Assembly: GCA_019914995.1 (NCBI GenBank)
Contig: CM034139.1
Location: 5,806,461 to 5,870,460 of the forward strand
DNA length: 64,000 nt
Reading direction: 5' to 3'
Source: Acanthochlamys bracteata
Taxonomy: Eukaryota > Streptophyta > Magnoliopsida > Pandanales > Velloziaceae
Made by a program: the position numbers and the translations under genes. How positions within the stretch are numbered: the first letter of the stretch is position 1; each line of letters begins with the position of its first letter. Positions 50,600 to 64,000 of this stretch are shown here, in pieces. A model generated the notes under the pieces. It worked only from the letters and a program-made list of their open reading frames with translations, had not been told where the DNA came from and made no database searches.

Positions 50600-53500
50600 T
50601 TAGCGATCAGGTTTGGATTTTGTTGTTTTCTTTTGGGAATATAAAGCTTTTGTTCTGTAAATTCCCTATGTTTCAAATATGTTAAAGTATCTGCCTGTAC
50701 AACATTCAGTAATTGCTAATAGTATAGTTGCATAGGAGTGATATAAAGGTATAGAGGTACATTAGTCTGGATGAGTTTATACGTATTTAGAAATGGTTGT
50801 CTGCTCCTTTTTATAGTTGATGAGAACATGAGCCATCACTTCATCAACTTGGGGGTGCACTTTAATATTCTTGAGCTGGTGAAAACCAAGAATGGAAGCC
50901 CAGTTTGATAGTATGGAGTTTGATAGTATGGACTGTTCTATTTTAGTTTGATGATGGTGCCCGAAAGTAGGATTTAGCTCAATCCTACTTTGTTTTTGTT
51001 GCATCCATCCGTAGCACCCTCTAATACTGATAAGAATCAGATGTTCGTAGAATTTTGTATACGTTCTGAAAATGTATTGATTCAGAGCTTGAAAATGCAA
51101 CATTGTTGTTGGCAAGATATATAGAAGGTTTATAGATGTTGGTAGTCCCAATCTTGCTGCGGATCTTAGTTCTGCGAAGGTATGCATAAATTCCAACTTT
51201 GAGTGGAGGCTGCGGTGTTGAAGATTGTTACTGCATTTTTGTGTTTCTCTTCTTAGAACTTACATCATTATAGGCACCAGATGCCACTGGCTAGTTTACA
51301 GTAGGATCGCCTCACGTTACTTGTTCCTTCCTTAAGGCATCTAGCACGCCATTTATCTCAACACCTATCCTGAAAGGGTGTCTGTTATCGATTCATTAAA
51401 AATGACCAGAGGAAGGAAAGTTGCAAGGAACATGCAGAGGGAAAGCATACTTGGGTGGAAGGGCAAGGATTAGTCAACTTTGATATCATGGCTTATGACT
51501 ATGAATTGACTCGAAGGAAAAAGAAGTGAAAACTTCGAAGAAGGTACATTTTCAAATTTGTTAGCAAATTCTAATGTACATTGGAGGATATCCAGCCAAT
51601 AGCTTAGAGGCATGAAGATTTGGTCGAAACTTTGCCTGTTGACTGACTGTGGCTGAGACTCTACTTCGATATTTTCCAAGTCTATGTGCAGGTAAATTAT
51701 CACTAACTAGACAAGAAGATAAAAATGCAAATCCTCAAAAACAGATGTATTGATTTAGCATCTTGTTTTATGTATTATGTATAATATAATACATGAGATG
51801 GCTTATCTAGTGGTTATAAGAAAATGCAAATAAATTTCTTGTTGGTATTTGCATTTCTCTTTTTTGTTTTCCTCAAGCGAACTAGTGCAAGAAAATTTAG
51901 AAACCATTTATTGGTTCTTAGACCAACAATGCATTATGCATCATGTAACTTCATTGAAGTTTCTTCAAGTGAATGCGCACGAGTACTATATTAGCTAACC
52001 TAGCTTTCTCTTAAGGCCTAGCTGAATGAGTGGCTATGTTGATGCTGCTGGTTCTGACGAGAAGGAAAGAGATGGTGATTACAAGCAGCAGGTGCTCTAC
52101 TCCAAGCTCCTTTCAAATGAAAATGTGTAAAGCTACACGTTTGGGAGTTGTGTGTTTGCAGACAGAATAGAAACCATATATGTATTTTTCTTCGGTGTGA
52201 GCCTATCATGTATTAAAGTATGTTGGATGTTTTGAAGTGATTATGAAATGAAACTTTTTTGAAACAGAAATATTTTAATCATATTTTTGAAAATGAGTTC
52301 TTTTGGGTTGGGTTGGGTTAGGTTGAATTATCACTTGTTTGTATTGTTGTTGTATTGATATATGGGTTTAGACACTCTTATGTTTGAAGCTAGCTTTTAA
52401 GTTGAGTTTTACGTAAAGCTTATCTGATATAAGTATAAAAGCAGGCTGCATGTGAAAATCGACCCAGTGAGGAGATTGGACCTCCTAAGAAATTATGCTC
52501 GATTCTGCACGCTATGCGTAAGAGGAGTGTTGAAATATTCGACATTACTTATTTGCCTATTGTCGTGCTATTTATATAAGTTTGAATATACTCATTTTTT
52601 AAGCTATTATTGGGATGAGTTCTACCCAAGCTATTTATATAAGAAGTCTTTGATTTGTTTGCTTCTATGCGTCAGTCTAAGCAAATTGTGATACATTTTC
52701 CAATCGGTTGATTGTCAATGAGCTCTGATATGGATATCAAAGTTAAATTCAATTTAAGACTTTTAATGACAAGCAGTTGTCCACAAACCGTTTTATGACT
52801 AGGCGCTACAACGCGTAGAAATCAGCTTGTGTTCAGCAGTTTTAATCAGTCGTGTTCTTATTCAACTACTAAATCTGATAAATCAGCTCATCTTTTTCCT
52901 TTTATACTATTGAAATTTTCATCTTCTTTGGACTATGAACAAGTAGAAACTTTCTCATCTGCTGGACATGAAAAACAATGTCTAATTGAATACTTTGTTT
53001 ATTGAACGTGGCTCATGTATAATATTTGATTTAATATATAAATAATAACTTTATATAGTGGAAAATTATAATAACTTTCAATTTAAAAAAAATTATAGCA
53101 ACTACACATTATAATAGTTATGGATTATAAATACATTTATAAATGAATACTTGATCCTCTCTTTATCTTAATTTATATCTAAAGTTTTGTAGTTTATTCC
53201 ATCACTTAAGTATTATTTTAGAATCAAGTAAAGATCGAAAGGAAGAAATTAAATATTTTAAAAAGACAAACAATTAATTAAAAATAAACGTTATAGATTA
53301 AAGTATATATTTTTTTAAGTCATGTAAAAATTATTAAAATTTTAAATCTTCGTATTATTATGTTATACGTGAATTATGATATAATATAAAATTACGAAAT
53401 CAACTAACATTGTTCACTCAATCAATTTATAATGTTTTTCTGAAACATTTAGTTCACCTTCGCTTGTGTTACCTTGTTGTTTTCCTGACACGCATGCATA

Positions 53501-53629
53501 TGAAGAACTCGGACTGCAGAAAACTGAACATGAAATTTCCCAGGATGTTTTTCAAATAATGTTTCCTATTACAGGTAGTAGATATATGTTACATATACGA
53601 TCAAATTTCTGAAAATTAATTAGAGATTT
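50600..53629. other. 3 kb spacer without a recognised gene
   Basis: Begins with the RIQ 3' UTR. It includes a two-copy AGTTTGATAGTATGG tandem (50905-50934) and a (GGGTT)n-like run near 52305. A 139-codon minus-strand frame (50777-51196) has no family signal. The rest is AT-rich. Confidence 0.5.
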
Positions 53630-54160
53630 TCAGACTTGTTCATCGGCGGCACTGATCGTCATCTTACCGTCGCTGCTGCTACAGTCCATCGGCTTATGAA
53701 CAACCAAAACATAGAAACCAGCTACGATGGTCGAGGCACCGATGATCCAGATAAGAACGTTGAGCACCATAAACGGCTGACCAAGGGAAGCGCTATGGCA
53801 GAACATCAATATTAGCACCGACATTGAGCACCAAATCACTACTCTGAGTATGTTTCTCCTCTGCGTGTTCTCCTCTGGAGTTTTCTCGAACAGTCGGAGG
53901 CAAACAAACAGAAGCAAGAGATCAGCGTAAGCAGAGATGACAAAAGCAAATGCCCTGTAGTCACCTCGGCCAATGGATCGTGCTACGGCTATAGAGCAGT
54001 TGATTGTAAGGTATATTGCTCCAGCTACCACAAACCATGCGTACTCTTTACGGTCATCGCTGCTAGTATTCTCTTTGTCTGATAATTGTTGTTTATCAGT
54101 TGGCTTCGTCAGTGCTGGATGTTGCTCCTGGCTTTGGGTTATCAGTTTTACCTTGTCCAT
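53630..54160 (-). CDS. Four-helix plant membrane protein of unknown function (possibly DUF6490)
   Basis: Intronless, 176 aa. The N-terminal 40 residues are polar and charged. Four hydrophobic helices follow at about 41-60, 70-91, 105-123 and 130-153, then a short Ser-rich tail. Typical family text is KEYAWFVVAGAIYLTINC, GDYRAFAFVISAYADLLLL and VCLRLFEKTPE. Plants have many such small proteins, and DUF6490 is my best family guess from memory; no function is established. The helices are too regular and the frame too long for chance. It sits alone between AT-rich spacers. Confidence 0.82.
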   Translation of the reverse strand: MDKVKLITQSQEQHPALTKPTDKQQLSDKENTSSDDRKEYAWFVVAGAIYLTINCSIAVARSIGRGDYRAFAFVISAYADLLLLFVCLRLFEKTPEENTQRRNILRVVIWCSMSVLILMFCHSASLGQPFMVLNVLIWIIGASTIVAGFYVLVVHKPMDCSSSDGKMTISAADEQV

Positions 54161-55532
54161 TTGCTACTGTAAGAAACTTGCTCACTCTATGAAAGAAAGG
54201 TACTAGCTAAATTTGCCTCCGAAAACTTCAATTTGAAACTTGGAACAATGTCCATCGAGACTTCTCTGTTTTATGCAATCTTGAGAATTCACTTCCTGAG
54301 AACCTTCTCGGTAGCTCGTAAGAAATTGCGAAGAGCTTGGTGCATGTTCGTGGACCTTTCGTTTCATTTTCGAATTATTGTAGTCAAGCTGATGCGAGAT
54401 TTGAAGGTCTTTCTGGAAATTTAACGGTACTTTAACTTTTTCTTTTGATAATGACGCACCCACTATGTTGAAGAAAAACGATAGGATGGTGACAATGGAG
54501 CTGAACTTTTTATTTTTTTTTCTTACAATTTTTTTATATTTTTAAATAAAATTTTATATAATATTTTTTAAAATTTAGAAAGTATAAAAAATTTTACTAG
54601 TAAGATTTTATTATAGCTATTCTAATGTCAAAATAAAATAATTAATTTAATTTGTATCACATGATTTTTAATAAATAGAAATACTTTTATTTATAGCTAA
54701 ATTTATATGGAAAAAATGTTAATTCTATTATAACTCTACTAAAGTTATGATTTTAATCTAATCTCGACACTTAACACTAGCGTATTTTTTACCATGTAAG
54801 GTATAGTTTTATTCTATATAAATTTATTTCTACATTAAAATTTCTAACTATATAAATAAATACTAATTGTTTATAAAAATTTAAAGTACTAACTCTTCTA
54901 AATAAAATATAGATTTCGAATAATTTCAAGCTCATGGGGCGTAACATTGTTGTTATCATAGGGCTCGTGGAACGTATACGACAATCATGAAAGCAAAGAC
55001 TGTAGGCATAGAAAAACACCAAAGACATGCGATTAGAGGAGCTGAAGCCAAGTTCAATTCTTGGTCCTTCACAGCAATTGCTATTAAGCTTTAAACGATA
55101 ACAAAGATAATTATAGTTTAGTAAGATTTAGTAGCATAGCTTATAGTATGTAATCAATCTTAAGAAATGAATCCTACAAATACTTCTTTTCCTACCAACC
55201 CTATCATTTATATGTCAATTAATTCATTAGGGTGTCTTTCAAAACGCTTGTAACTCTATTTTTTTTTATCAGATTTTGAGTTTCGAATAATTCATATATT
55301 TCAATTACATAAAAAATTCAGAACTCTATTTCTACGTGTAGATCTAGTTTCAACTTTTTTATTTGCATACTCAATACAACTATATTTTTTAATTTTTAAC
55401 ACACTTTCAAAATTTATCGAAACACAAATACTGAACTCTATTTTCACTTTATTTTTTAAGAAATTCTACGTTCTACTTTTCACTTTTACGAAACTTAGTT
55501 AAAATTTATCTAAGGGCATTTGAAACATGCAC
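54161..55532. other. AT-rich spacer
   Basis: Holds the leader of the membrane-protein gene (minus-strand frame 54203-54463 has no family signal), a family A repeat core at 54571-54590, and otherwise AT-rich DNA. Confidence 0.5.
54500..54650. mobile_element. AT-rich repeat with exact family A core
   Basis: AAATTTAGAAAGTATAAAAA at 54571-54590, followed by a TTTTACT stretch. This is the clearest copy of the core shared with 392, 28201, 28345 and 63727. Ends not defined. Confidence 0.5.
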
Positions 55533-56183
55533 TTAGGCAAACTTAATGTAGGTGACGAACATATTATGCGGGAAGCCAGTACAGCATTCATCTTGTTTTG
55601 GTCTCGATTCAACAAGCTTTTCTGAAGATTGTTGTCGTTGCTGTTTCTGATATCTTGATTTTGATCCTTGATGAGTTAAAGAACAAGTAGGAATTGCTGC
55701 TTCTGAATAAATATTTTGCTATAAATCAAAGAGAGAAGATAAGCACAAAAAAGACCAAAGTAAAAGGAAAACAACCGTCGGACAAATCAAACAGAGGTGA
55801 ATGATAAGTTGTATAAATTCACGAGTAAGTTCTGATACATAAAAAAGATAAGTAGCTATTGGCTTTTGGGAACCTTAATGGATACACTAAGTTCATAGTA
55901 CACAAATTAGACTACTGCTGCATTCTATCCCAACTGCAATTAGACTTGTGTATCGCTCTATAGGTGCCCTGCACATACTTACAAGAAGGTCCTACAAGCG
56001 TACAACAAACGAAATCACCATAGTTGATGGAATCCAGGATGAATTTCTTGTTCTTGTTTTTCTTGGTCTACTCAACTTCGCTAATATATTTTTGGTTAAA
56101 GGTCAAGTTTCTGTTTCTTTGCAGCAATTGTTGCGGGGCTTATTTACGCCACGGACATTGACATCCAGAGCTATCAATTCCAT
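55533..56183 (-). other. Possible orphan exons of an unidentified small gene
   Basis: On the minus strand, 55533-55718 is an open frame of 61 codons ending in TAA, right after a good acceptor (TTTATAG). It reads like protein: QKQQRQQSSEKLVESRPKQ, then DECCTGFPHNMFVTYIKFA. It has no Met near its start, so an upstream exon is needed. A candidate is 56148-56183 (MELIALDVNVRG), whose donor GTAAAT joins in phase, but this pairing is a guess. It could equally be a gene fragment. No family recognised. Confidence 0.3.
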
Positions 56184-56665
56184 TGCATTAACAGGTTTTT
56201 AATCTGAACATCCATCATAAAAGATACAAATAAAAGATAAATACTCAGCAGCTTACAGCAAGCCCTGATAATAAACAAGCTTAAGTTTAAGCAGATAATT
56301 TTAATGTTACTTGCATATGCTTACAGAATACAAGAAACAACATCATCAGGCAATGCTGTTTTCATCATAAAACGAAAACAGAGAAAAGGGAAAAAAATAT
56401 TTTAAGACATGGAAAAATAGGCAATATTGATTTACAGCAAAGAATAACAATAATGCTACAAGGTCCTAAGCTGATCCAAAACTCAGGTACTACATAAATT
56501 CCCTTTATATGGCTCCCTTCAACAGGCACTCCAAATATTGTTTGCTGATTTATTAAACAACAAAGAACCACATTTGTGGCGCATTAAGCACAGAGTTAAC
56601 TTTGCATTAGAACCTTCAAAACAGTATTTTAAACTTCCTCAAAAGGAAGATCATTGTAACTCTGC
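56184..56665. other. 3' UTR of the GET2-like gene
   Basis: Lies just after the GET2-like stop codon on the minus strand. Nothing else is seen. Confidence 0.4.
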
Positions 56666-58503
56666 TTACAATACAAGTCCACAAATCATGATGACTGCAC
56701 ATATACTGCAATCCATGAGAATGGCTCTCAAAGCCCTTTGGAGAACCAAAGCTTTCTCCAATGTCTGAGCAAGGTCATTTGCCCCAACATCTCCCTGCTG
56801 CTTCTTTGCTTCATCTTTCTCATTGCTTTCGGCGGCCATTAAGTTCCCAATGACAACCGATATATCAGTTAGTAAGACCAGAAATAGTGGCCTAAAGATG
56901 AGTATGCTCCCCAATATGCTTCTACCGAGTAAAGATACATGATATGATAGCACAACCAACATTGCAATTATGATGGAACATAGTAGTCGAGTATCCTCAG
57001 TAGCTGAGATTGAGTTGCTTATTTTGCTAGGAGTAAACATTGTCTTATCATTATGTGGTGATTTTCTTAAAACAAACATAGCTGGGTCTTCAGTAGATAT
57101 ATTAGCAAATGGTTCTTCAACAAGATTCGGCTTCTTGTCACTTTCACCAACCGTTGTAGTTTTTTTATCTATATCCAATCCACTAGCTACCTCTGTCTTA
57201 GTGAGTTCGGGAGTTATTTCACATGTTGAAGATGCTTCTAAACTGTCTTTGATGTCATGCGCACCGGGATCATCTTTTGGCAGATCAAGGCTGGTTTGCT
57301 GATTCTTGCCAACAGAAGCTGCTCCAGAGAATAAGATAGTCTCATTAGAAAACAACAACAATAACCTTTAAAATTTGCACCATTTATGCCCAAAGCATTA
57401 AGCCAAAAGAACCAAAAAAAATTTGCAAAACACTAGAAGGTTCCACTACTAAAATTTATGCTTGAAGATGGAATAGGAACAAATGAAAAATTATCTTACA
57501 TCCTAATGAAATATCCAAACACTTAATCAAGTCAGTGGAGCAAAAGATCAGATGAAGAAAATACTGATGATAGCTTCCAGAGTCAAGAAAACACAAAGGA
57601 GGTCAGAAAAACTTAAGACTAAAATTGCTAACGGAGGATCTTCTAGCGTTTCTAACCTCAGATGTCTTTCATAACTATTGTTGTTGTTTCAGGCTAACTC
57701 CTTAAGCATTATAGTCTGGCGTAAATCAAATTATGCTTCTTCAACTTTCGGCATTTAAATCAAGGAACTTGATCAATGCCAAATAATATAACCTTCTCTT
57801 ATAATTGTAAGGCCTTACCAACCTAATATGCATCTCATTAAATATACAAATAATTTGAATAAGAGATAGGAAGAAGAACTTCCAATTCCAAACAACATAA
57901 AAACATCTCAACAATTACCAGATCCGATAGGTAAAGAACAAGTTTTTTTGAAGCTAATGCAGTCAGCATCCTCCTATTTTTTATCAGATAGGATGAAAGC
58001 TAAAATCATTCAAAAAATTGTTTCCAAATCGAAGACTCCCTCTTCAATTTACACTAATCCCAGATCAAAAGATGCTTGCTTTTTTTCCTGAAGAACCAAT
58101 TCTGTGCGCATAAAAATTCAAAATTTATGCTATAGTGAAGATTAGAAGCATCAAATTCCACGATAACATACATTAAATCCCACAATGCATTGCCTTTTAC
58201 TAAACTAATAAGATCCCGGCAACTTTCACCAACTCTAGTAGATCAAAAACAAAAACAAAAAAAAGTTTAAGAAAAAGTTATTTCCGTGATCAGAATTGTC
58301 GAATATGATCAAGAGAAGAAAGACGTACCAAGATAATTGGATCGAGGGGGAGACTGTGGAGTGGGCGACGGAGCAGGAGCGTTGCTTGATGTTGTGATTG
58401 CGGTGGTAGGAGGAATCGTCCGGGTCTGACCGGTGATGAAAGCGAGCCGATCGTTCCCACGCTCAAGAATTTTTCGCCGGCGGGCATCACGCGAGCTCTC
58501 CAT
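56666..58503 (-). CDS. GET2: GET2/G1IP-like receptor of the GET pathway
   Basis: GET1 and GET2 form the ER receptor that takes tail-anchored proteins from the GET3 ATPase. Two exons: 58329-58503 and 56666-57318, joined in phase across a 1010-bp intron, 275 aa. Residues 6-20 hold a basic cluster (ARRRKILERGNDRLAF), the kind of N-terminal RERR-like motif with which GET2/CAML proteins bind GET3. A Pro, Ser and Thr rich linker and an acidic region follow, then three membrane helices at about 170-189, 194-217 and 256-275, the last at the extreme C-terminus. This order matches GET2, CAML and the Arabidopsis G1IP. Sequence similarity in the family is low outside these parts, so the call rests on motif and topology. 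Confidence 0.78.
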
Positions 58504-59128
58504 CTTCTCCTTTTTCTCTCAGCCTCCTCCTTTCTCTTCTCTTCTCCTCTCTTCTTTTTGTCTCCGTTTGTGTTTAAAGCTTTCGTCAGGTCGCCTTTAG
58601 GCCCCTAGATATCTTAACTAGATTGTTCCAAATTCCGAGCCATACAAATTCCGAATTATATTGGTAACTCTTTGTTTTTTAGAAAAAGTACTTACCAAAA
58701 TTTGAACATGTTTAGACGTTTTCTATTTTGTTTCTCACTACAAAAACTATGGGCTATAAATTTGTTCTTATTTAGTACGTATTTTAATACATAAAAATAG
58801 ATTGTACAGTAAACAAATTTTGTAAAAAAATTAATAAAAAATAAGAAATATAAAATTCAAAATAATAATTAAAATATATAAAGTAAATTAAATAAAATTT
58901 TAATAAAAATAAAATAAAAGTGCAGATGAATACGATAAAATATAAAACACAAAACTGAAGATGAATTTTGATTGTAACTAAAATATGCCCTAAAATTGGA
59001 TGAAGTTGGACATAAAACAAACCCCTCGGTTAGGCCTCTCATAATTGCAACCTTACTCTTATGATTCATCTTAGTTGCAGAAAATTGAAGCGCGCTCGAT
59101 AAAGTTTACTATGAGAGATGCAGTATTA
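58504..59128. other. GET2 leader/promoter and AT-rich spacer
   Basis: A pyrimidine-rich leader lies at 58504-58565 as read on the minus strand's complement. The rest is AT-rich with no gene. Confidence 0.5.
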
Positions 59129-59467
59129 CTATGGCTTCAAAGAAATATGGTTGTCGGAAAGTAACAGCTTATAGACAGGCTGGTTATATTTGCTGATCAG
59201 TGGCATTACCAAACTGTTGAGGACTCTCTATCAGAAAAATTATAGGACCCAGAGAACAAAACGGCTCCAAACAAATGCTGGACATCTCACAAACACTTTA
59301 CCGCAAATGGCAGTTCCACTAGGGCACATTTCTTCAATTATTGAACACGCATGCGCAAGCAGAGCATGGTCACCATCTCCCCGTTGCAAGATCTTTTTGT
59401 CGATGTCAGATATACTTTCTTTCCACATAGCGTAGGATCTGCTACTTTCCATATAATAACAACACAC
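59129..59467 (-). pseudogene. Two orphan coding-like exons of an unidentified protein
   Basis: On the minus strand, 59302-59467 follows an acceptor (AATAACAG) and reads YAMWKESISDIDKKILQRGD, then LLAHACSIIEEMCPSGTAIC. A donor GTAAAG and a 78-nt intron lead to 59129-59223, which reads VLNSLVMPLISKYNQPVYKL, then LLSDNHISLKP, and a TAG stop. The frames join in phase. The text has protein-like composition and looks like the C-terminal end of a helical-repeat protein, but I do not recognise it. No upstream exons fit: only 232 bp separate it from the PP2A stop codon on the same strand. It may be a captured fragment or part of the PP2A 3' region. Alternative splice sites (donor at 59296, acceptor before 59227) are also in phase. 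Confidence 0.45.
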
Positions 59468-59699
59468 CTGTTATTGATGGCTAACTCTTTCCTTTTTAGA
59501 ATACAACAAAGACATTGCACAAATGAATACCTCATTAGCATCCCCCTTATACTAACATTGAAATACAGAAAATACTCTTAAACAAAAGAATGGACTGTGA
59601 TGGGATCTCTACAATACCAAAACTTATCTTTGTCGGGGCAAATCTACAAAATATGCATCATATAAAGCACTTCAAATCATTAGAAGTAATAAAGGTGAA
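59468..59699. other. PP2A 3' UTR
   Basis: The 232 bp after the PP2A stop codon on the minus strand. No coding signal. Confidence 0.5.
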
Positions 59700-62939
<3,240 letters not shown>

Positions 62940-63347
62940 CCCCGATATGTTGAATAACGCAGAGATCGGCTAATTTAGATCAGCTCGCGATTCTAGAATA
63001 AGATGGAAGACTTGTTTGAGCTAGGGTTAGCTGAAAAAGAAGATTAGAGGAAGAAATTGTGAGAGAGAGAGAAGAGGAAGAGAGAGAAACAGGAAATGGT
63101 CGGGTCTCGAACCTTGATTGAGCGAAGAATCTTACGGTGGTGGTGGTGGGGTTGTCGTTTGATTGTTGATCGATCGATCCGGATCGATTGATAGACTGAG
63201 TGGATATTTTTGTTTCGTTGGTTCGTTCTTGTTTTTCTGTTTAATAATATAAATTATCGGTTATTATTACTTTAAATATGGCCGCCTTGTTTCCCGTATT
63301 ACAGCTGGCGCTTTTCTGTTTGTCGGGATGCTTCTCAAATTTACTGA

Positions 63348-63396
63348 TGGGCCTTATTAAAGCCCAAGCAAATTGGGTTAATTAATATCATGGGCT
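63348..63396 (-). promoter_or_regulatory. Cluster of three site II elements upstream of PP2A
   Basis: TGGGCC (63348-63353), AGCCCA (63361-63366, reverse of TGGGCT) and TGGGCT (63391-63396) lie within 50 bp, about 410-460 bp before the PP2A start codon. Clusters of TGGGCY are TCP-bound elements in constitutive or growth-linked plant promoters. Confidence 0.5.
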
Positions 63397-63421
63397 TTAA
63401 CTGGCCTAGTTAAACTATAAA

Positions 63422-63600
63422 TTCGTTTACCAGTCTAAATTCACTTTTTTTTTTTAAATTTATTTTTAATCTAAAATAATAATAACTAAATTAATTTTTA
63501 TTTTATATTTTAATAATAAAATTATATTTAATAAAAATATAAATTTTTTAATTAAATATCTTTAATTTTAAAAAAAGTGAGTTAACTTTAATTAAACGCC
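63422..63600. mobile_element. AT-rich repeat, family B, with CGTTTACCA end
   Basis: Starts TCGTTTACCAGTCTAAATTC and ends AGTGAGTTAACTTTAATTAAACGCC, imperfect inverted ends around an A/T interior. Confidence 0.4.
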
Positions 63601-63649
63601 TCTTATATAACTTTCTGTAGTTATTTTATCACCGTCCTATTAGAGTGGT

Positions 63650-63884
63650 GCTTATTTTCTTATTTTCATACCGATTTTTATTTTATATTTTCAAATAAAA
63701 TTTTAAGTATTTTATAGATTTTTTTAAAATTTAGAAAGTACAAAAAATATTTACATCATAAAATCTGATTATTATTTATTATTATTTTAAATAAAAATTT
63801 AAAACTCTTTTTACAAAAATTTTTAAAATAGCCGGATTAATTCAGAAAAACTTCTTTTAAAAAAAGGACTCTAAACATCCCTTA
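63650..63884. mobile_element. AT-rich repeat, family A
   Basis: Contains AAATTTAGAAAGTACAAAAA (63727-63746, one change from the core at 54571). Ends CTAAACATCCCTTA (63871-63884), whose reverse complement differs at two places from the ends of the element at 245-507. The left end is not clear. Confidence 0.5.
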
Positions 63885-64000
63885 ATCTATACGTCATTTG
63901 TTATTTAGAGCAAAATGACATGTTTACTTTCTGTAAACACGGATGCTTGATTGGGCAGCTGTGTAAGACAGTGTGTATAAAAATAGTTTTAAATGATTAT

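Larger units (their letters stand above)
62940..64000. other. PP2A leader, promoter and AT-rich right edge
   Basis: A purine-rich leader with (GA)n at about 63060-63090 (seen on plus as GAGAGAGAG), a promoter to about 63.4 kb, then AT-rich repeat blocks to the window end. Confidence 0.55.

Noticed and set aside
50777-51196. 139-codon open frame on the minus strand
   Set aside because: No known motif, includes a two-copy 15-nt repeat, and lies in the RIQ 3' region. Long but not protein-like enough to call.
59240-59301. Reading straight through from the orphan exon into SRFVLWVL
   Set aside because: The splice donor at 59301 and the coding-like exon that follows in phase give a better explanation than read-through.

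Overview
The window is nuclear DNA from a eudicot plant. Every gene recognised is plant-type: RNA polymerase IV, WRKY factors, a plant cysteine oxidase, and a thylakoid protein. Genes carry GT-AG introns (up to 18 exons) and the spacers are very AT-rich. I could not name the species. There are no rRNA genes, convincing tRNA genes, CRISPR arrays or bacterial operons.

Layout, left to right: (1) 1-1.3 kb, two small inverted-repeat elements and a promoter; (2) 1.7-14.5 kb (+), NRPD1, the largest subunit of RNA polymerase IV, 18 exons, modelled at 1449 aa, with a 3.2 kb intron holding LINE and SINE-like remnants; (3) 15.6-17.7 kb (+), 40S ribosomal protein RPS14 (uS11), whose first exon codes only the start Met; (4) 20.3-22.0 kb (+), a plant cysteine oxidase (PCO) with a four-copy tandem repeat in its leader; (5) 22.9-27.9 kb (-), mitochondrial P5C dehydrogenase (ALDH12A1), 16 exons, tail to tail with PCO; (6) 29.6-31.3 kb (+), a group IIb WRKY; (7) 32.3-35.0 kb (+), a CBS-domain protein related to SnRK1 gamma subunits; (8) 35.8-37.3 kb (+), a decayed class XII LRR receptor kinase; (9) 37.8-39.7 kb (+), a Rab7 GTPase; (10) 40.5-41.8 kb (-) and 47.7-48.6 kb (+), two group IIc WRKY genes with the WRKYGKK variant, transcribed away from each other across 6 kb of gene-free DNA; (11) 50.0-50.6 kb (+), a RIQ/DUF1118 thylakoid protein; (12) 53.6-54.2 kb (-), an intronless four-helix membrane protein; (13) 56.7-58.5 kb (-), a GET2/G1IP-like ER receptor; (14) 59.7-62.9 kb (-), the PP2A catalytic subunit. 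Two stretches that read like exons but have no parent gene lie at 55.5-56.2 kb and 59.1-59.5 kb.

For the main genes the exon boundaries were placed by hand and the reading phase was checked across every junction. The resulting lengths fit the families: NRPD1 1449, RPS14 150, PCO 267, P5CDH 550, Rab7 206, PP2A-C 309 aa. The genes are not an operon. Several are stress-related (PCO in oxygen sensing, P5CDH in proline catabolism, three WRKYs, a SnRK1-gamma-like protein), but a functional link between them is only inference.

The spacers are dominated by short, AT-rich, non-autonomous elements. One family shares an 18-20 nt core seen at five places. A second shares ends like CGTTTACCA. No clearly new multi-gene system is visible. 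The most unexplained items are the two orphan exon groups, the conflict at the NRPD1 exon 1 donor, the diverged WRKY IIb domain, and the Gly/Ala-rich hydrophobic insert in the CBS protein.
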